Assembly: GCF_030691135.1 (NCBI RefSeq)
Contig: NZ_JAUYFA010000074.1
Location: forward strand, 1 to 47,702
Source: Phreatobacter sp.
Lineage (GTDB): Bacteria; Pseudomonadota; Alphaproteobacteria; Rhizobiales; Phreatobacteraceae
Direction of reading: 5' to 3'
DNA length: 47,702 nucleotides
Shown: in pieces, positions 8,305-16,035 of the stretch
Layout: every line of letters begins with the position of its first letter
Numbering within the stretch: position 1 is the stretch's first letter
Translations under genes and position numbers: made by a program
Notes under the pieces: model-generated
Told to the model about the DNA's origin: nothing
What the model saw: only the letters and a program-made list of their open reading frames with translations
Database searches by the model: none

Positions 8305-9038
8305 GCGGCATGCGCGACACCCTCTCCGTCCTGCCGCTGACGGTGACCGATCTGGTCTTCGAGGCCGGCGGGCGCCGGCTGGTCGACGGCATCGGCTTCA
8401 CCCTGCCGCAGGGCGGTCTGACGGTGCTGATCGGCCCCAACGGGTCCGGCAAGTCGCTGACCCTGCGGCTCTGCCACGGACTGCTGACGCCGCACTCCGG
8501 GTCCATCTCGTGGGCAGCGGCTGACGGGATCGTCAGCGGCGTGAAACGCCACGCCATGGTGTTCCAGAAGCCGGTCATGCTGCGCCGCTCGGCCCGCGCC
8601 AACATCCTGCATGCACTGGCCGCCTTCGGCCTGTCGCGCGGCGAGAGGACCGCGCGTGCCGCGGAAGCACTCGAGCGTTTCGGGCTCGCCGGCCTCGCCG
8701 ATCGCCCGGCGCGGCTCATGTCGGGCGGCGAACAACAGCGGCTTGCCATCGCCCGGGCCTGGGCGCTGCGCCCGCAGGTCCTGTTTCTCGACGAGCCGAC
8801 CTCGCAGCTCGATCCCGGCGCCACGCGCCAGATCGAGGAGATGCTGATGGCGCTCAGGGGCGAGGGCATGACGCTGGTCATGGCCACCCACGACATGGGG
8901 CAGGCGCGGCGGCTCGCTGACCGCGTGCTGTTCCTCCACCGCGGCCACCTCGGCGAGGACGCCGAGGCCGCAACCTTCTTCGCCGGCCCGGCCAGCACCG
9001 AGGCCCGCGCCTTCATCGCCGGTGACCTCGTCTGGTGA
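8301..9038 (+). CDS. tupC: Tungstate ABC transporter ATP-binding protein TupC
   Basis: This 245-residue ABC ATPase has Walker A GPNGSGKS, Q-loop MVFQKPVML, signature MSGGEQQRLAIARAW, Walker B VLFLDEPTSQLD and switch histidine in ATHDMGQ. It lacks the long C-terminal TOBE domain of ModC, which is typical of TupC. The start overlaps the tupB stop by 4 bp, implying coupled translation. It powers tungstate import through TupB. The neighbouring binding protein and the wider operon make a sugar or amino-acid transporter unlikely. Confidence 0.9.
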   Translation: MSGMRDTLSVLPLTVTDLVFEAGGRRLVDGIGFTLPQGGLTVLIGPNGSGKSLTLRLCHGLLTPHSGSISWAAADGIVSGVKRHAMVFQKPVMLRRSARANILHALAAFGLSRGERTARAAEALERFGLAGLADRPARLMSGGEQQRLAIARAWALRPQVLFLDEPTSQLDPGATRQIEEMLMALRGEGMTLVMATHDMGQARRLADRVLFLHRGHLGEDAEAATFFAGPASTEARAFIAGDLVW

Positions 9039-9067
9039 TCCGGTCCGACAACCCTGAGGAGACGACC

Positions 9068-9943
9068 ATGCTGACCAAGAGACATCTGCTGGGCGCCACG
9101 ACGGCGCTGCTGGCACTCGGCGCCGCGGCGCTGGCCCAGGATACGCGTCCCGCTGCGACGACCGCGGCACCGGCCCCGGCGGGCACCCGGTTCATCACGG
9201 TGGCCTCGACCACGTCGACCGTCGATTCCGGCCTGTTCAACCATCTCCTGCCGCTGTTCAAGGCGAAGACCGGCATCGACGTCCGGGTCATCAGCCAGGG
9301 CACCGGCCAGGCTCTCGACACCGGGCGGCGCGGCGATGCGGATGTCGTCTTCGTGCACGCGCGCGCAGCCGAGGAGAAATTCGTCGCCGACGGCCATGGC
9401 GGCCCGCGCCGCCCGGTCATGTACAACGACTTCGTGCTCATCGGTCCGAAGAGCGACCCGGCCGGTATCAAGGGCTCGCGCGACATCGCCGCCGCCCTGA
9501 CCGCCATCCAGACCAAGGCGGCGCCCTTCGTGTCGCGCGGCGACCGCTCCGGCACGCATCAGGCCGAACTCGCCCTGTGGCAGGCGGCCCGCATCGATCT
9601 CGCCGCCACGCGCGGGACCTGGTACCGCGAGATCGGCCAGGGCATGGGCGCCGCCCTCAACACGGCGGGCGGCATGAACGCCTATGTCCTGTCCGACCGC
9701 GCCACCTGGCTGTCGTTCCGCAACCGCGGTGATCTCGACATCCTCGTCGAAGGCGACCGTCGCCTGTTCAACCAGTACGGCATCATGCTGGTGAACCCGC
9801 AGCGTCACCCGCATGTGAAACAGGCGGATGGCCAGGCTTTCATCGACTGGATCGTTAGCCCGGAGGGCCAGAAGGCCATTGCCGACTACAAGATCAACGG
9901 TCAGCAGCTGTTCTTCGCCAATGCCTCCGATACGGGGGCTTGA
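9068..9943 (+). CDS. tupA: Tungstate-binding periplasmic protein TupA
   Basis: This 291-residue binding protein has a Sec signal peptide ending around ALAQDT. The TupA fingerprint TTSTVDSGL follows (residues about 49-57), corresponding to the TTTS oxyanion-binding motif. FNHLLPLFKAKTGIDVRVISQGTGQALDTGRRGDADVV is the usual next block, and SRGDRSGTH provides further binding contacts. The ATG at 9068 has a good GAGGAGA ribosome binding site. TupA proteins are known to prefer tungstate strongly over molybdate. The gene lies 29 bp after tupC, and only one base separates it from the ModA-like gene that follows. Confidence 0.92.
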   Translation: MLTKRHLLGATTALLALGAAALAQDTRPAATTAAPAPAGTRFITVASTTSTVDSGLFNHLLPLFKAKTGIDVRVISQGTGQALDTGRRGDADVVFVHARAAEEKFVADGHGGPRRPVMYNDFVLIGPKSDPAGIKGSRDIAAALTAIQTKAAPFVSRGDRSGTHQAELALWQAARIDLAATRGTWYREIGQGMGAALNTAGGMNAYVLSDRATWLSFRNRGDLDILVEGDRRLFNQYGIMLVNPQRHPHVKQADGQAFIDWIVSPEGQKAIADYKINGQQLFFANASDTGA

Positions 9944-9944
9944 G

Positions 9945-10748
9945 ATGCGGACGCTGATCGTTACGGCTGTCCTGGCGTTGAGTACAGGTTCGGTCATGGC
10001 CCAGGAGGCCGTCCTCCTGCACGCGGCGGGGAGCCTGCGTGGCGCACTGACGGAGGTTTCGTCGGCCTTCGAGGCGGCTGGCGGGCCGAAGGTGACCCAG
10101 GTCTATCGCCCCTCCGGTCTGATCCGCGAGGCCATCGCCGGCGGCGAACGCGCGGAGGTCTTCGCCTCCGCCAATATGACCCATCCCCAGGCCTTGGCCA
10201 CCGCCGGCAAGGCCGGGCCCGTCGTTCTCTTCGCCCGCAACGCGCTCTGCGCCTTCGTGCGGCCGGGGCTTGAGGTGACACCGGCCACCCTGCTCGATCG
10301 CATGCTCGACCCGGCGATCAAACTCGGCACCTCGACGCCGCGGGCCGATCCGGCCGGCGACTATGCCTACCAGGTTTTCGCCCGCGCCGAGGCGGTGCGG
10401 GCGGGGGCACGGGCGGCGCTGGAGGCCAAGGCGCTTCAGTTGACCGGCGGCCCGACCAGCGCGCCGGTCCCGGCCGGTCGCAACGCCTATGGCCATGTGA
10501 TCGCCGAGGGCAAGGCGGACCTCTTCCTGGCCTATTGCACCAATGCGGGTCCGATCGCGCGCGAACAACCCGGCATCCGGATGGTGCCTCTGCCGGAGAC
10601 CCTGGCGGTCGGCGCCGATTATGGCATCACCGTCATCGCCAGCGCCTCGCCCGCGGCCTACCGGCTGGCCCTGTTCGTCCTGTCCCCGCCGGGCCAGCAG
10701 ATCCTCGCCAAGCACGGCTTTGTCGCCCCAGGCCTGCCGAAGGAGTGA
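9945..10748 (+). CDS. ModA-like molybdate/oxyanion-binding protein without its own transporter
   Basis: The 267-residue secreted binding protein has a signal peptide ending near SVMAQEA. It then shows the ModA-type opening LHAAGSLRGALTEV and later motifs SGLIREAIAGGERAEVFASA and GYxV-like DYGITVIASASP. No permease or ATPase of the Mod type is nearby, so it either shares TupBC or delivers oxyanion to another partner. It is one base from tupA and in the tup operon. The family (molybdate ABC transporter substrate-binding) is sound. Ligand preference between molybdate, tungstate and another oxyanion cannot be read from the sequence. Confidence 0.85.
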   Translation: MRTLIVTAVLALSTGSVMAQEAVLLHAAGSLRGALTEVSSAFEAAGGPKVTQVYRPSGLIREAIAGGERAEVFASANMTHPQALATAGKAGPVVLFARNALCAFVRPGLEVTPATLLDRMLDPAIKLGTSTPRADPAGDYAYQVFARAEAVRAGARAALEAKALQLTGGPTSAPVPAGRNAYGHVIAEGKADLFLAYCTNAGPIAREQPGIRMVPLPETLAVGADYGITVIASASPAAYRLALFVLSPPGQQILAKHGFVAPGLPKE

Positions 10749-10786
10749 GGCAACGGGCCGATGGCACGGCGCTGCGGCGCCGTGCT

Positions 10787-11692
10787 ATGGACGCGGGTTC
10801 CATCGTGACTCTCGGTGCCATGTCCCAATCCGCCCCGCTGATCGTGCCCAACCCCGCCGACCCGCGCCTCACCGAGAGGGTCACCGGCGTCAACGAGAGC
10901 GGCGAGCGGATCGAGACCTCGGTGACGGTGGAGCGGCCGCTGACGCTCTATCTGAATGCCCAGGAGATCGTCACGATGATGACGATCGGCGATTATCCCG
11001 ACTATCTCGCCATCGGCTATCTGCTCAACCAGAACATGCTGAAGCCCACGGACGTGGTCACCGGCGTCGATTATGACGAGGATCTCGAGGTGGTGGTGGT
11101 GCGCACGGAAGAGCACACCAATTTCGAGGCCAAGCTGAAGAAGCGGACGCAGACCTCAGGCTGCGCCCAGGGCACGGCCTTCGGCGACCTCATGGAGGCG
11201 CTGTCGGAGATTTCGCTGCCCCGCTCCGCGTTCCGCACGTCGTGGCTCTACCGGCTGACCCACGCCATCAACACGATGCCCTCGCTCTATCTCGAGGCCG
11301 GCGCGATCCATGGCTGCGTCCTGTGCCGCGAAGACCAGCCGCTGGTCTATATGGAGGATGTCGGCCGTCACAATGCGGTGGACAAGATCGCCGGCTGGAT
11401 GTTCCGCCACGGCGAGAGCGGCGCCGACAAGATCTTCTATACGACCGGGCGGCTGACCTCGGAGATGGTCATCAAGACCGTACGCATGGGCATTCCGGTC
11501 CTCGTCTCGCGCTCCGGCTTTACCGCCTGGGGTGTGGAACTGGCACGCCAGTGCGGCCTGACCCTGATCGGCCGCGCCAAGGGCAAGCGGTTCGTGGCGC
11601 TGGCCGGCGAGGATCGCATCGTCTTCGACCAGGACCTCGCCTATGTCGCGGACGAGAGCGCCCGTCACCGGCGCAAGGGCGCGGAGGACTGA
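10787..11692 (+). CDS. fdhD: Formate dehydrogenase sulfurtransferase FdhD
   Basis: FdhD moves sulfur from IscS to the Mo/W-bis-MGD cofactor of formate dehydrogenase, which is needed for activity. Conserved blocks are IGYLLNQ, the loop TSGCAQGTAFGD, LYLEAGAIHGCVLC, DVGRHNAVDKIAGW, YTTGRLTSEMV and SRSGFTAWGVEL. The sulfur-carrying loop has one cysteine where the E. coli protein has CGVC, a known variant. I give the ATG at 10787 (301 residues). The ATG at 10820 (MSQSAPLIV, 290 residues) is equally possible, since neither has a strong ribosome binding site. The context fits: downstream of tupA and next to mobA, facing the formate dehydrogenase operon. Confidence 0.93.
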   Translation: MDAGSIVTLGAMSQSAPLIVPNPADPRLTERVTGVNESGERIETSVTVERPLTLYLNAQEIVTMMTIGDYPDYLAIGYLLNQNMLKPTDVVTGVDYDEDLEVVVVRTEEHTNFEAKLKKRTQTSGCAQGTAFGDLMEALSEISLPRSAFRTSWLYRLTHAINTMPSLYLEAGAIHGCVLCREDQPLVYMEDVGRHNAVDKIAGWMFRHGESGADKIFYTTGRLTSEMVIKTVRMGIPVLVSRSGFTAWGVELARQCGLTLIGRAKGKRFVALAGEDRIVFDQDLAYVADESARHRRKGAED

Positions 11693-11695
11693 GGC

Positions 11696-12322
11696 GTGAC
11701 CCATCCCGAGACCCTCGGCGTGCTGCTGGCCGGCGGCCTCGCCCGGCGCATGGGTGGCGGCGACAAGCCGCTGCGCAGCGTCGGGGGCGTGACGCTCCTC
11801 GATCGCGCCGTGGCCCGCATCGGCCCGCAGTGCGACGGTCTCATCGTCAATGCCAATGGCGACCCGGCGCGCTTCGCCGGCCTCGGCCTGCCGGTCGTGG
11901 CCGACACGGTGGAGGGGTTCGCCGGACCGCTCGCCGGCATTCTGGCGGCGCTCGAATGGATGGCGGCGCAGCGGCCCGGAACGGGCTGGCTCGTGTCGAT
12001 CCCGACGGATTCGCCTTTTCTGCCAGCCGATCTGGTTAAGCGGTTGCATGCAGCGCGCGAGACGGCGGGAACGGCGCTCGCCTGCGCCCGCTCCGGCGAC
12101 CAGACCCATCCGGTCGTCGGACTCTGGCCGGTGTCGCTGGCCGCCGACCTCCGGCATGCCCTGGTTGTCGAGGACATGCGCAAGATCGACCGCTGGACGG
12201 CGCGCCATGGCATTGCAGAGGCGGTGTGGCCGACGGCGCCCTGTGACCCCTTCTTCAACGCCAACAGCCCCGAGGATCTGGCGGAGGCCGAGACGATCCT
12301 CGCCCGCTTTCCTGAGGCCTAG
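11696..12322 (+). CDS. mobA: Molybdenum cofactor guanylyltransferase MobA
   Basis: This 208-residue nucleotidyltransferase opens with [16 protein letters not shown], the LAGG-x3-R-x-GG-x-DK GTP-binding signature, and also has [10 protein letters not shown] and [12 protein letters not shown]. It attaches GMP to molybdopterin to make the bis-MGD cofactor used by formate dehydrogenase. The start is a GTG three bases after the fdhD stop, with GAGG overlapping that stop as ribosome binding site. The gene ends 3 bp before the convergent moeA, and no clear terminator fits between them. Confidence 0.93.
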   Translation: MTHPETLGVLLAGGLARRMGGGDKPLRSVGGVTLLDRAVARIGPQCDGLIVNANGDPARFAGLGLPVVADTVEGFAGPLAGILAALEWMAAQRPGTGWLVSIPTDSPFLPADLVKRLHAARETAGTALACARSGDQTHPVVGLWPVSLAADLRHALVVEDMRKIDRWTARHGIAEAVWPTAPCDPFFNANSPEDLAEAETILARFPEA

Positions 12323-12325
12323 AGG

Positions 12326-13594
12326 TCAGCGCAGTAGCGCGTAGGCGAGGAAGGCGACGGTTTCGCCGGGCGCCACGCGCTCCACCGGCTCGGGCAGTTC
12401 GATCAGCCCGTCAGTCTCGGTCAGCGACGTGATGACCCCGGCACCGTCGCGCGGATGCTTCACCGCCTCGATCACCCCATCGGCGCCACGTCGGAGCGCG
12501 ACGCGCACATATTCCCGCCGGCCGGTCTTCTTCCTGTAGGGGAAGGCGGAGCGCACCGGCAGGGCCATGGGCGCCGTCGGCGCGCCGCCTGCCAGAACGG
12601 CCAGGAACGGCCGGACGACATGGGCGAAGGTGACAAAGACGGCGACGGGATTGCCGGGCAGGCCGATGAAGGCGGCTGACTGGCCGGGCCTGTCCGAAGG
12701 GATCACGCCCATGGCGACAGGGCGTCCTGGCTTGATGGCGAGGCGCCAGAAGGTGAGGCTGCCGACAGCCTCAACCGCCGTCTTGACGTGATCCTCCTCA
12801 CCGGTGGAGACTCCGCCGGACGTCAGGATCAGGTCGTGGTCTGTGGCGGCCGCCCGCAGCGCCGCGGCGATCGCCGACCGGTCGTCTCCGAGGATGCCGA
12901 GGTCGGTGACGGCGACGCCGAGACGGCGGAGCAGGGCCTGCAGCATGAAGCGGTTGGAATCATAGAGCTGGGCGGGCCCAAGCGGCGTGCCCGGCGAGAC
13001 GATCTCGTTGCCCGTCGAGAAGACCGCGACCCGCACGCGGCGGCGGACCGTGACGCGGGTCAGGCCCAGGGCGGCCGCCAGCGCGATCGTTTCCGGAGCC
13101 ATCAGCCGGCCGGCGGCCAGCGCGAGGCCGCCTGCCGGCAGATCCTCCCCCGCCGGGCGGCAATTGGCACCGGCGGCAAGGCCCGGCGGCAGCATGACGG
13201 CATCGCCGTCGAGCCGCACATCCTCCTGCATGAAAACGGTGTCGCAGCCCTCCGGCATCGGTGCGCCGGTGAAGATGCGCACAGCTTCCGCCGGGCGGGA
13301 GGCGGCGGCCACGGCGCCGGCGGGAACGCGCGAGCCGATGGCGAGGCGCGTCTCGGCGCCGGGCGTCAGGTCGGCGAGGCGCACGGCATAGCCGTCGACG
13401 GCGGAGTTGAAGAAGGGGGGCAGGTTGACCGGGGCGACGAGCGGGCCGGCGAGGATCCGGCCATCGGCATCGAGTAGCGCGACCTCCTCGGTCTCGGCGA
13501 CGGGGGACAGTCCCGCACCGACGCGGGACAGCGCCTCCTCGACGGACAGAAGCTGGCCGCCAAAGGCGAACTGGTCGGAGGAGAGCTGGGCCAT
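12326..13594 (-). CDS. moeA: Molybdopterin molybdenumtransferase MoeA
   Basis: This canonical 422-residue MoeA inserts the metal into adenylylated molybdopterin. Motifs include LPPFFNSAVDGYAVR, FTGAPMPEGCDTV, AVFSTGNEIV, TSGGVSTGEEDH and the GLPGNPVAVF loop, with a C-terminal beta domain (KTGRREYVRVAL). It is the last gene of the formate dehydrogenase operon, 3 bp after mobB. Unlike the other two MoeA-type proteins in this window, it has every expected motif and no extra domain, so it is the likely housekeeping enzyme. Confidence 0.95.
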   Translation of the reverse strand: MAQLSSDQFAFGGQLLSVEEALSRVGAGLSPVAETEEVALLDADGRILAGPLVAPVNLPPFFNSAVDGYAVRLADLTPGAETRLAIGSRVPAGAVAAASRPAEAVRIFTGAPMPEGCDTVFMQEDVRLDGDAVMLPPGLAAGANCRPAGEDLPAGGLALAAGRLMAPETIALAAALGLTRVTVRRRVRVAVFSTGNEIVSPGTPLGPAQLYDSNRFMLQALLRRLGVAVTDLGILGDDRSAIAAALRAAATDHDLILTSGGVSTGEEDHVKTAVEAVGSLTFWRLAIKPGRPVAMGVIPSDRPGQSAAFIGLPGNPVAVFVTFAHVVRPFLAVLAGGAPTAPMALPVRSAFPYRKKTGRREYVRVALRRGADGVIEAVKHPRDGAGVITSLTETDGLIELPEPVERVAPGETVAFLAYALLR

Positions 13595-13597
13595 GGC

Positions 13598-14173
13598 CTA
13601 TCCCGTCCGCGTCGCCTTGCGCGGCTGGCGCGCCAGTTCCAGCGGAGCGGTGGCCCTCAGACGCGCGACGACTTCGCCCAGGGGCTCGGCGGCGTCGACC
13701 AGCAGGTCGGCGGCCGCTTCGCCGGCGTCGAGGCCGACGCGCGGGCCTGTCCAGGGCGGCGGCGCGACATCGCAGATCAGCCCATGGACGTGGGAGATGT
13801 CGGGAAAGAGCCAGGGCTTGCCGTTGGCGGCGCGGTGGATCTCGACCTTGGGATGGGCCTCGCGCTTGAAACCCTCGACGATCACGAGGTCGACGGGGGA
13901 GAGGCGCATCAGGAGATCGGCGAGGCGTGGTTCCTCGGTCTCGCGCAACTCGTGCATCAGGGCCCAGCGGCGGCCCGAGGCGACGAGCACCTCGGTGGCG
14001 CCTGCCGTGCGATGGGCATGGGAATCCTTGCCCGGCTGATCGATGTCGAAGGCGTGGTGGGCGTGTTTGACGGTGGAGACGCCGAGGCCCCGCGCGGTCA
14101 GGACGGGGATGACGCGGGCGAGCAGCGTGGTCTTGCCCGCCCCGCTCCATCCCGCAAGTCCGACGACCTTCAT
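13598..14173 (-). CDS. mobB: Molybdopterin-guanine dinucleotide biosynthesis GTP-binding protein MobB
   Basis: This 191-residue P-loop protein has GWSGAGKTTL (Walker A) near the N terminus, then TVKHAHHAFDIDQPGKDSH, in short KHAHHAFDID, and VIVEGFKREAHPK, all typical of MobB. It binds GTP and assists MobA in making bis-MGD. A GGGGGAG ribosome binding site precedes the ATG. It lies between the formate dehydrogenase gamma gene (138 bp upstream) and moeA (3 bp downstream). Confidence 0.92.
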   Translation of the reverse strand: MKVVGLAGWSGAGKTTLLARVIPVLTARGLGVSTVKHAHHAFDIDQPGKDSHAHRTAGATEVLVASGRRWALMHELRETEEPRLADLLMRLSPVDLVIVEGFKREAHPKVEIHRAANGKPWLFPDISHVHGLICDVAPPPWTGPRVGLDAGEAAADLLVDAAEPLGEVVARLRATAPLELARQPRKATRTG

Positions 14174-14311
14174 GAACGCTCCCCCGGCCCGTCCGGGGCA
14201 AGGTCCCGGCTGCGCGGGAAACTAGGGCGTCGGCCGAGCAGGCGCCAGCCCCTGAGACGAAGACGCCCGACCTTTCGGCCGGGCGCGCATCGCATGACCT
14301 TGCGGACAGGT

Positions 14312-15331
14312 CTATTCGGCGGGCTGAGCAGAGGCGTGGGGATGAGCCGCACCCTTGCCCATTTTCTCCTCGACCCAGAGCGAATGGTGCTCCTTGGCCC
14401 AATTGAGATCGACCTCGCCGGAGGTCATGGCATCCGCCGCGCCCTCCATGCCGACCGAGCCGATATAGATATGGGCGATCATCGCGGCGATCAGGAGCAC
14501 GGAGACGATGCCATGGATGATGTTCCAGAACTGCAGGGCCAGGACGCCGCCCGCCCATTCGGGGAACAGGAGGTAGACGCCCGAGAGCGACAGGAGACCG
14601 CCGCCGATGATGACGGACCAGAAGATGACCTTCTGTCCGGCGTTGAACTTCTTCGCCGGGGGATGCTCGCTGCCGACCAGTCCGCCACCCTTCTTGATCC
14701 AGTTGATGTCGGTGCTGTCCGGGATGTTGTGGACGACCCAGGTGACGAACATGAAGACCAGCCCGAGCATGAACGGCCAGGCGAGGTAGTTATGGGCATA
14801 TTTGGCCCATTGCGACATGGCGGCGAAGGCGCCTTCGCCGAACAGCGGCGCCAGGACGAACTTGCCGAAGGTGACGTTCAGTCCCGACAGGGCCAGGATG
14901 ATGAAGCAACCCGCCGTGAGCCAGTGGATGAAGCGCTCGAAGGTGGAGAAGCGCAGGATGGTGACGCCCGCCCGGCCGGCTTCGATCATGATGCGGCCGC
15001 GGGTCATGTAGAAGACCGCGAGAAGGCCGAGCATGCCGAGGATGGCGATGGCGCCGATCCAGTGCATCGTGCCCTGGTGGAAGATACGCCAGGCCTGGCC
15101 CTGCGGCTGGATCAGGTTGCCCGCGCTGGCGTCGGGGATGGTGATGCGGCCCGATAGCGTCGTGCCCTGGCCCGGTGTCCCGGACCGCAGCGCGTCCAGG
15201 AGCTGGCGCTCCTGCACGGAGGCGGCCGTCGGATTGACCGAGGTCGGCTGCTGGGCGAAGGCCGGCGCGGCGATGAATAGGGCCGTTGCAACAGCGAAGG
15301 CTGCAACGAGAGACCGAAGCGAGAAGCGCAT
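14312..15331 (-). CDS. Formate dehydrogenase gamma subunit, membrane cytochrome b
   Basis: The 339-residue protein starts at MRFSLRSLVAA behind a GGAGG ribosome binding site. It has a cleavable signal peptide (to about AFAQQ), a short periplasmic domain and four membrane segments with histidines, for example RFIHWLTAGCFIILALSG, in short FIHWLTAGCF. This is the cytochrome b556-type anchor that takes electrons from the iron-sulfur subunit and passes them to quinone. The N-terminal soluble extension is common in alphaproteobacterial members, compared with about 215 residues in the E. coli subunits. It follows the beta subunit after 90 bp. The family call is secure. Confidence 0.93.
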   Translation of the reverse strand: MRFSLRSLVAAFAVATALFIAAPAFAQQPTSVNPTAASVQERQLLDALRSGTPGQGTTLSGRITIPDASAGNLIQPQGQAWRIFHQGTMHWIGAIAILGMLGLLAVFYMTRGRIMIEAGRAGVTILRFSTFERFIHWLTAGCFIILALSGLNVTFGKFVLAPLFGEGAFAAMSQWAKYAHNYLAWPFMLGLVFMFVTWVVHNIPDSTDINWIKKGGGLVGSEHPPAKKFNAGQKVIFWSVIIGGGLLSLSGVYLLFPEWAGGVLALQFWNIIHGIVSVLLIAAMIAHIYIGSVGMEGAADAMTSGEVDLNWAKEHHSLWVEEKMGKGAAHPHASAQPAE

Positions 15332-15421
15332 CGGGTGGTCCTCCCTGTGGATGGACCGCACCCGCGGTCATCCGGAATTGACGGCGATGAGGGCGGCGGG
15401 CGAACCCGCCGCCGCAGCGGA

Positions 15422-16018
15422 TCAGATGGCGATCGTTTCCTTGTAGGCCGTCTGCCAGCCCCAGGCGCCGGAGCCGTAACCGCGCCTCAGCACGCGCTCC
15501 TTGTAGATGGTCGCGATCATCGCGCTGTCACCGGCAAGGAGAGCCTTGGTCGAGCACATCTCGGCGCAGAGCGGCAGCTTGCCCTCGGCGAGGCGGTTGG
15601 CCCCGTAAGCGGCATATTCGGCCGTCGAACCATCCGCCAGCGGGCCGCCGGCGCAGTAGGTGCACTTGTCCATCTTGCCACGCGTGCCGAAATTGCTGAC
15701 GCGCGGATATTGCGGCGCGCCGAAGGGGCAGGCGTAGAAGCAGTAACCGCAGCCGATGCAGAGCTCCTTGGAGTGGAGCACCACCGCGTCCGCCGTGGTG
15801 TAGAAGCAGTTCACCGGGCAGACCGCCGCGCAGGGCGCGTCGGTGCAGTGCATGCAGGCCATCGAGATGGAGCGCTCGCCGGGCTTGCCGTCGTTGAGGG
15901 TGACGACGCGGCGGCGGTTGATGCCCCAGGGCACGTCGTGCTCGTTCTTGCAGGCGGTGACGCAGGCGTTGCATTCGATGCAGCGATCAGCGTCGCAGAG
16001 GAATTTCATGCGGGCCAT
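15422..16018 (-). CDS. fdh3B: Formate dehydrogenase beta subunit, four [4Fe-4S] ferredoxin protein
   Basis: The 198-residue electron-transfer subunit has cysteine groups CIECNACVTAC, CMHCTDAPCAAVC, CIGCGYCFYAC and CTYC with a late C-x3-C pair (CAEMC). These are enough for four [4Fe-4S] clusters. It lacks the C-terminal membrane helix of E. coli FdnH/FdoH, so it is the shorter FDH3-type beta subunit. It carries no signal peptide and should be co-exported with the Tat-targeted alpha subunit. A GGGAGGA ribosome binding site precedes the ATG. It lies 17 bp after the alpha gene. Confidence 0.94.
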   Translation of the reverse strand: MARMKFLCDADRCIECNACVTACKNEHDVPWGINRRRVVTLNDGKPGERSISMACMHCTDAPCAAVCPVNCFYTTADAVVLHSKELCIGCGYCFYACPFGAPQYPRVSNFGTRGKMDKCTYCAGGPLADGSTAEYAAYGANRLAEGKLPLCAEMCSTKALLAGDSAMIATIYKERVLRRGYGSGAWGWQTAYKETIAI

Positions 16019-16035
16019 GGATCAGGTCCTCCCTC

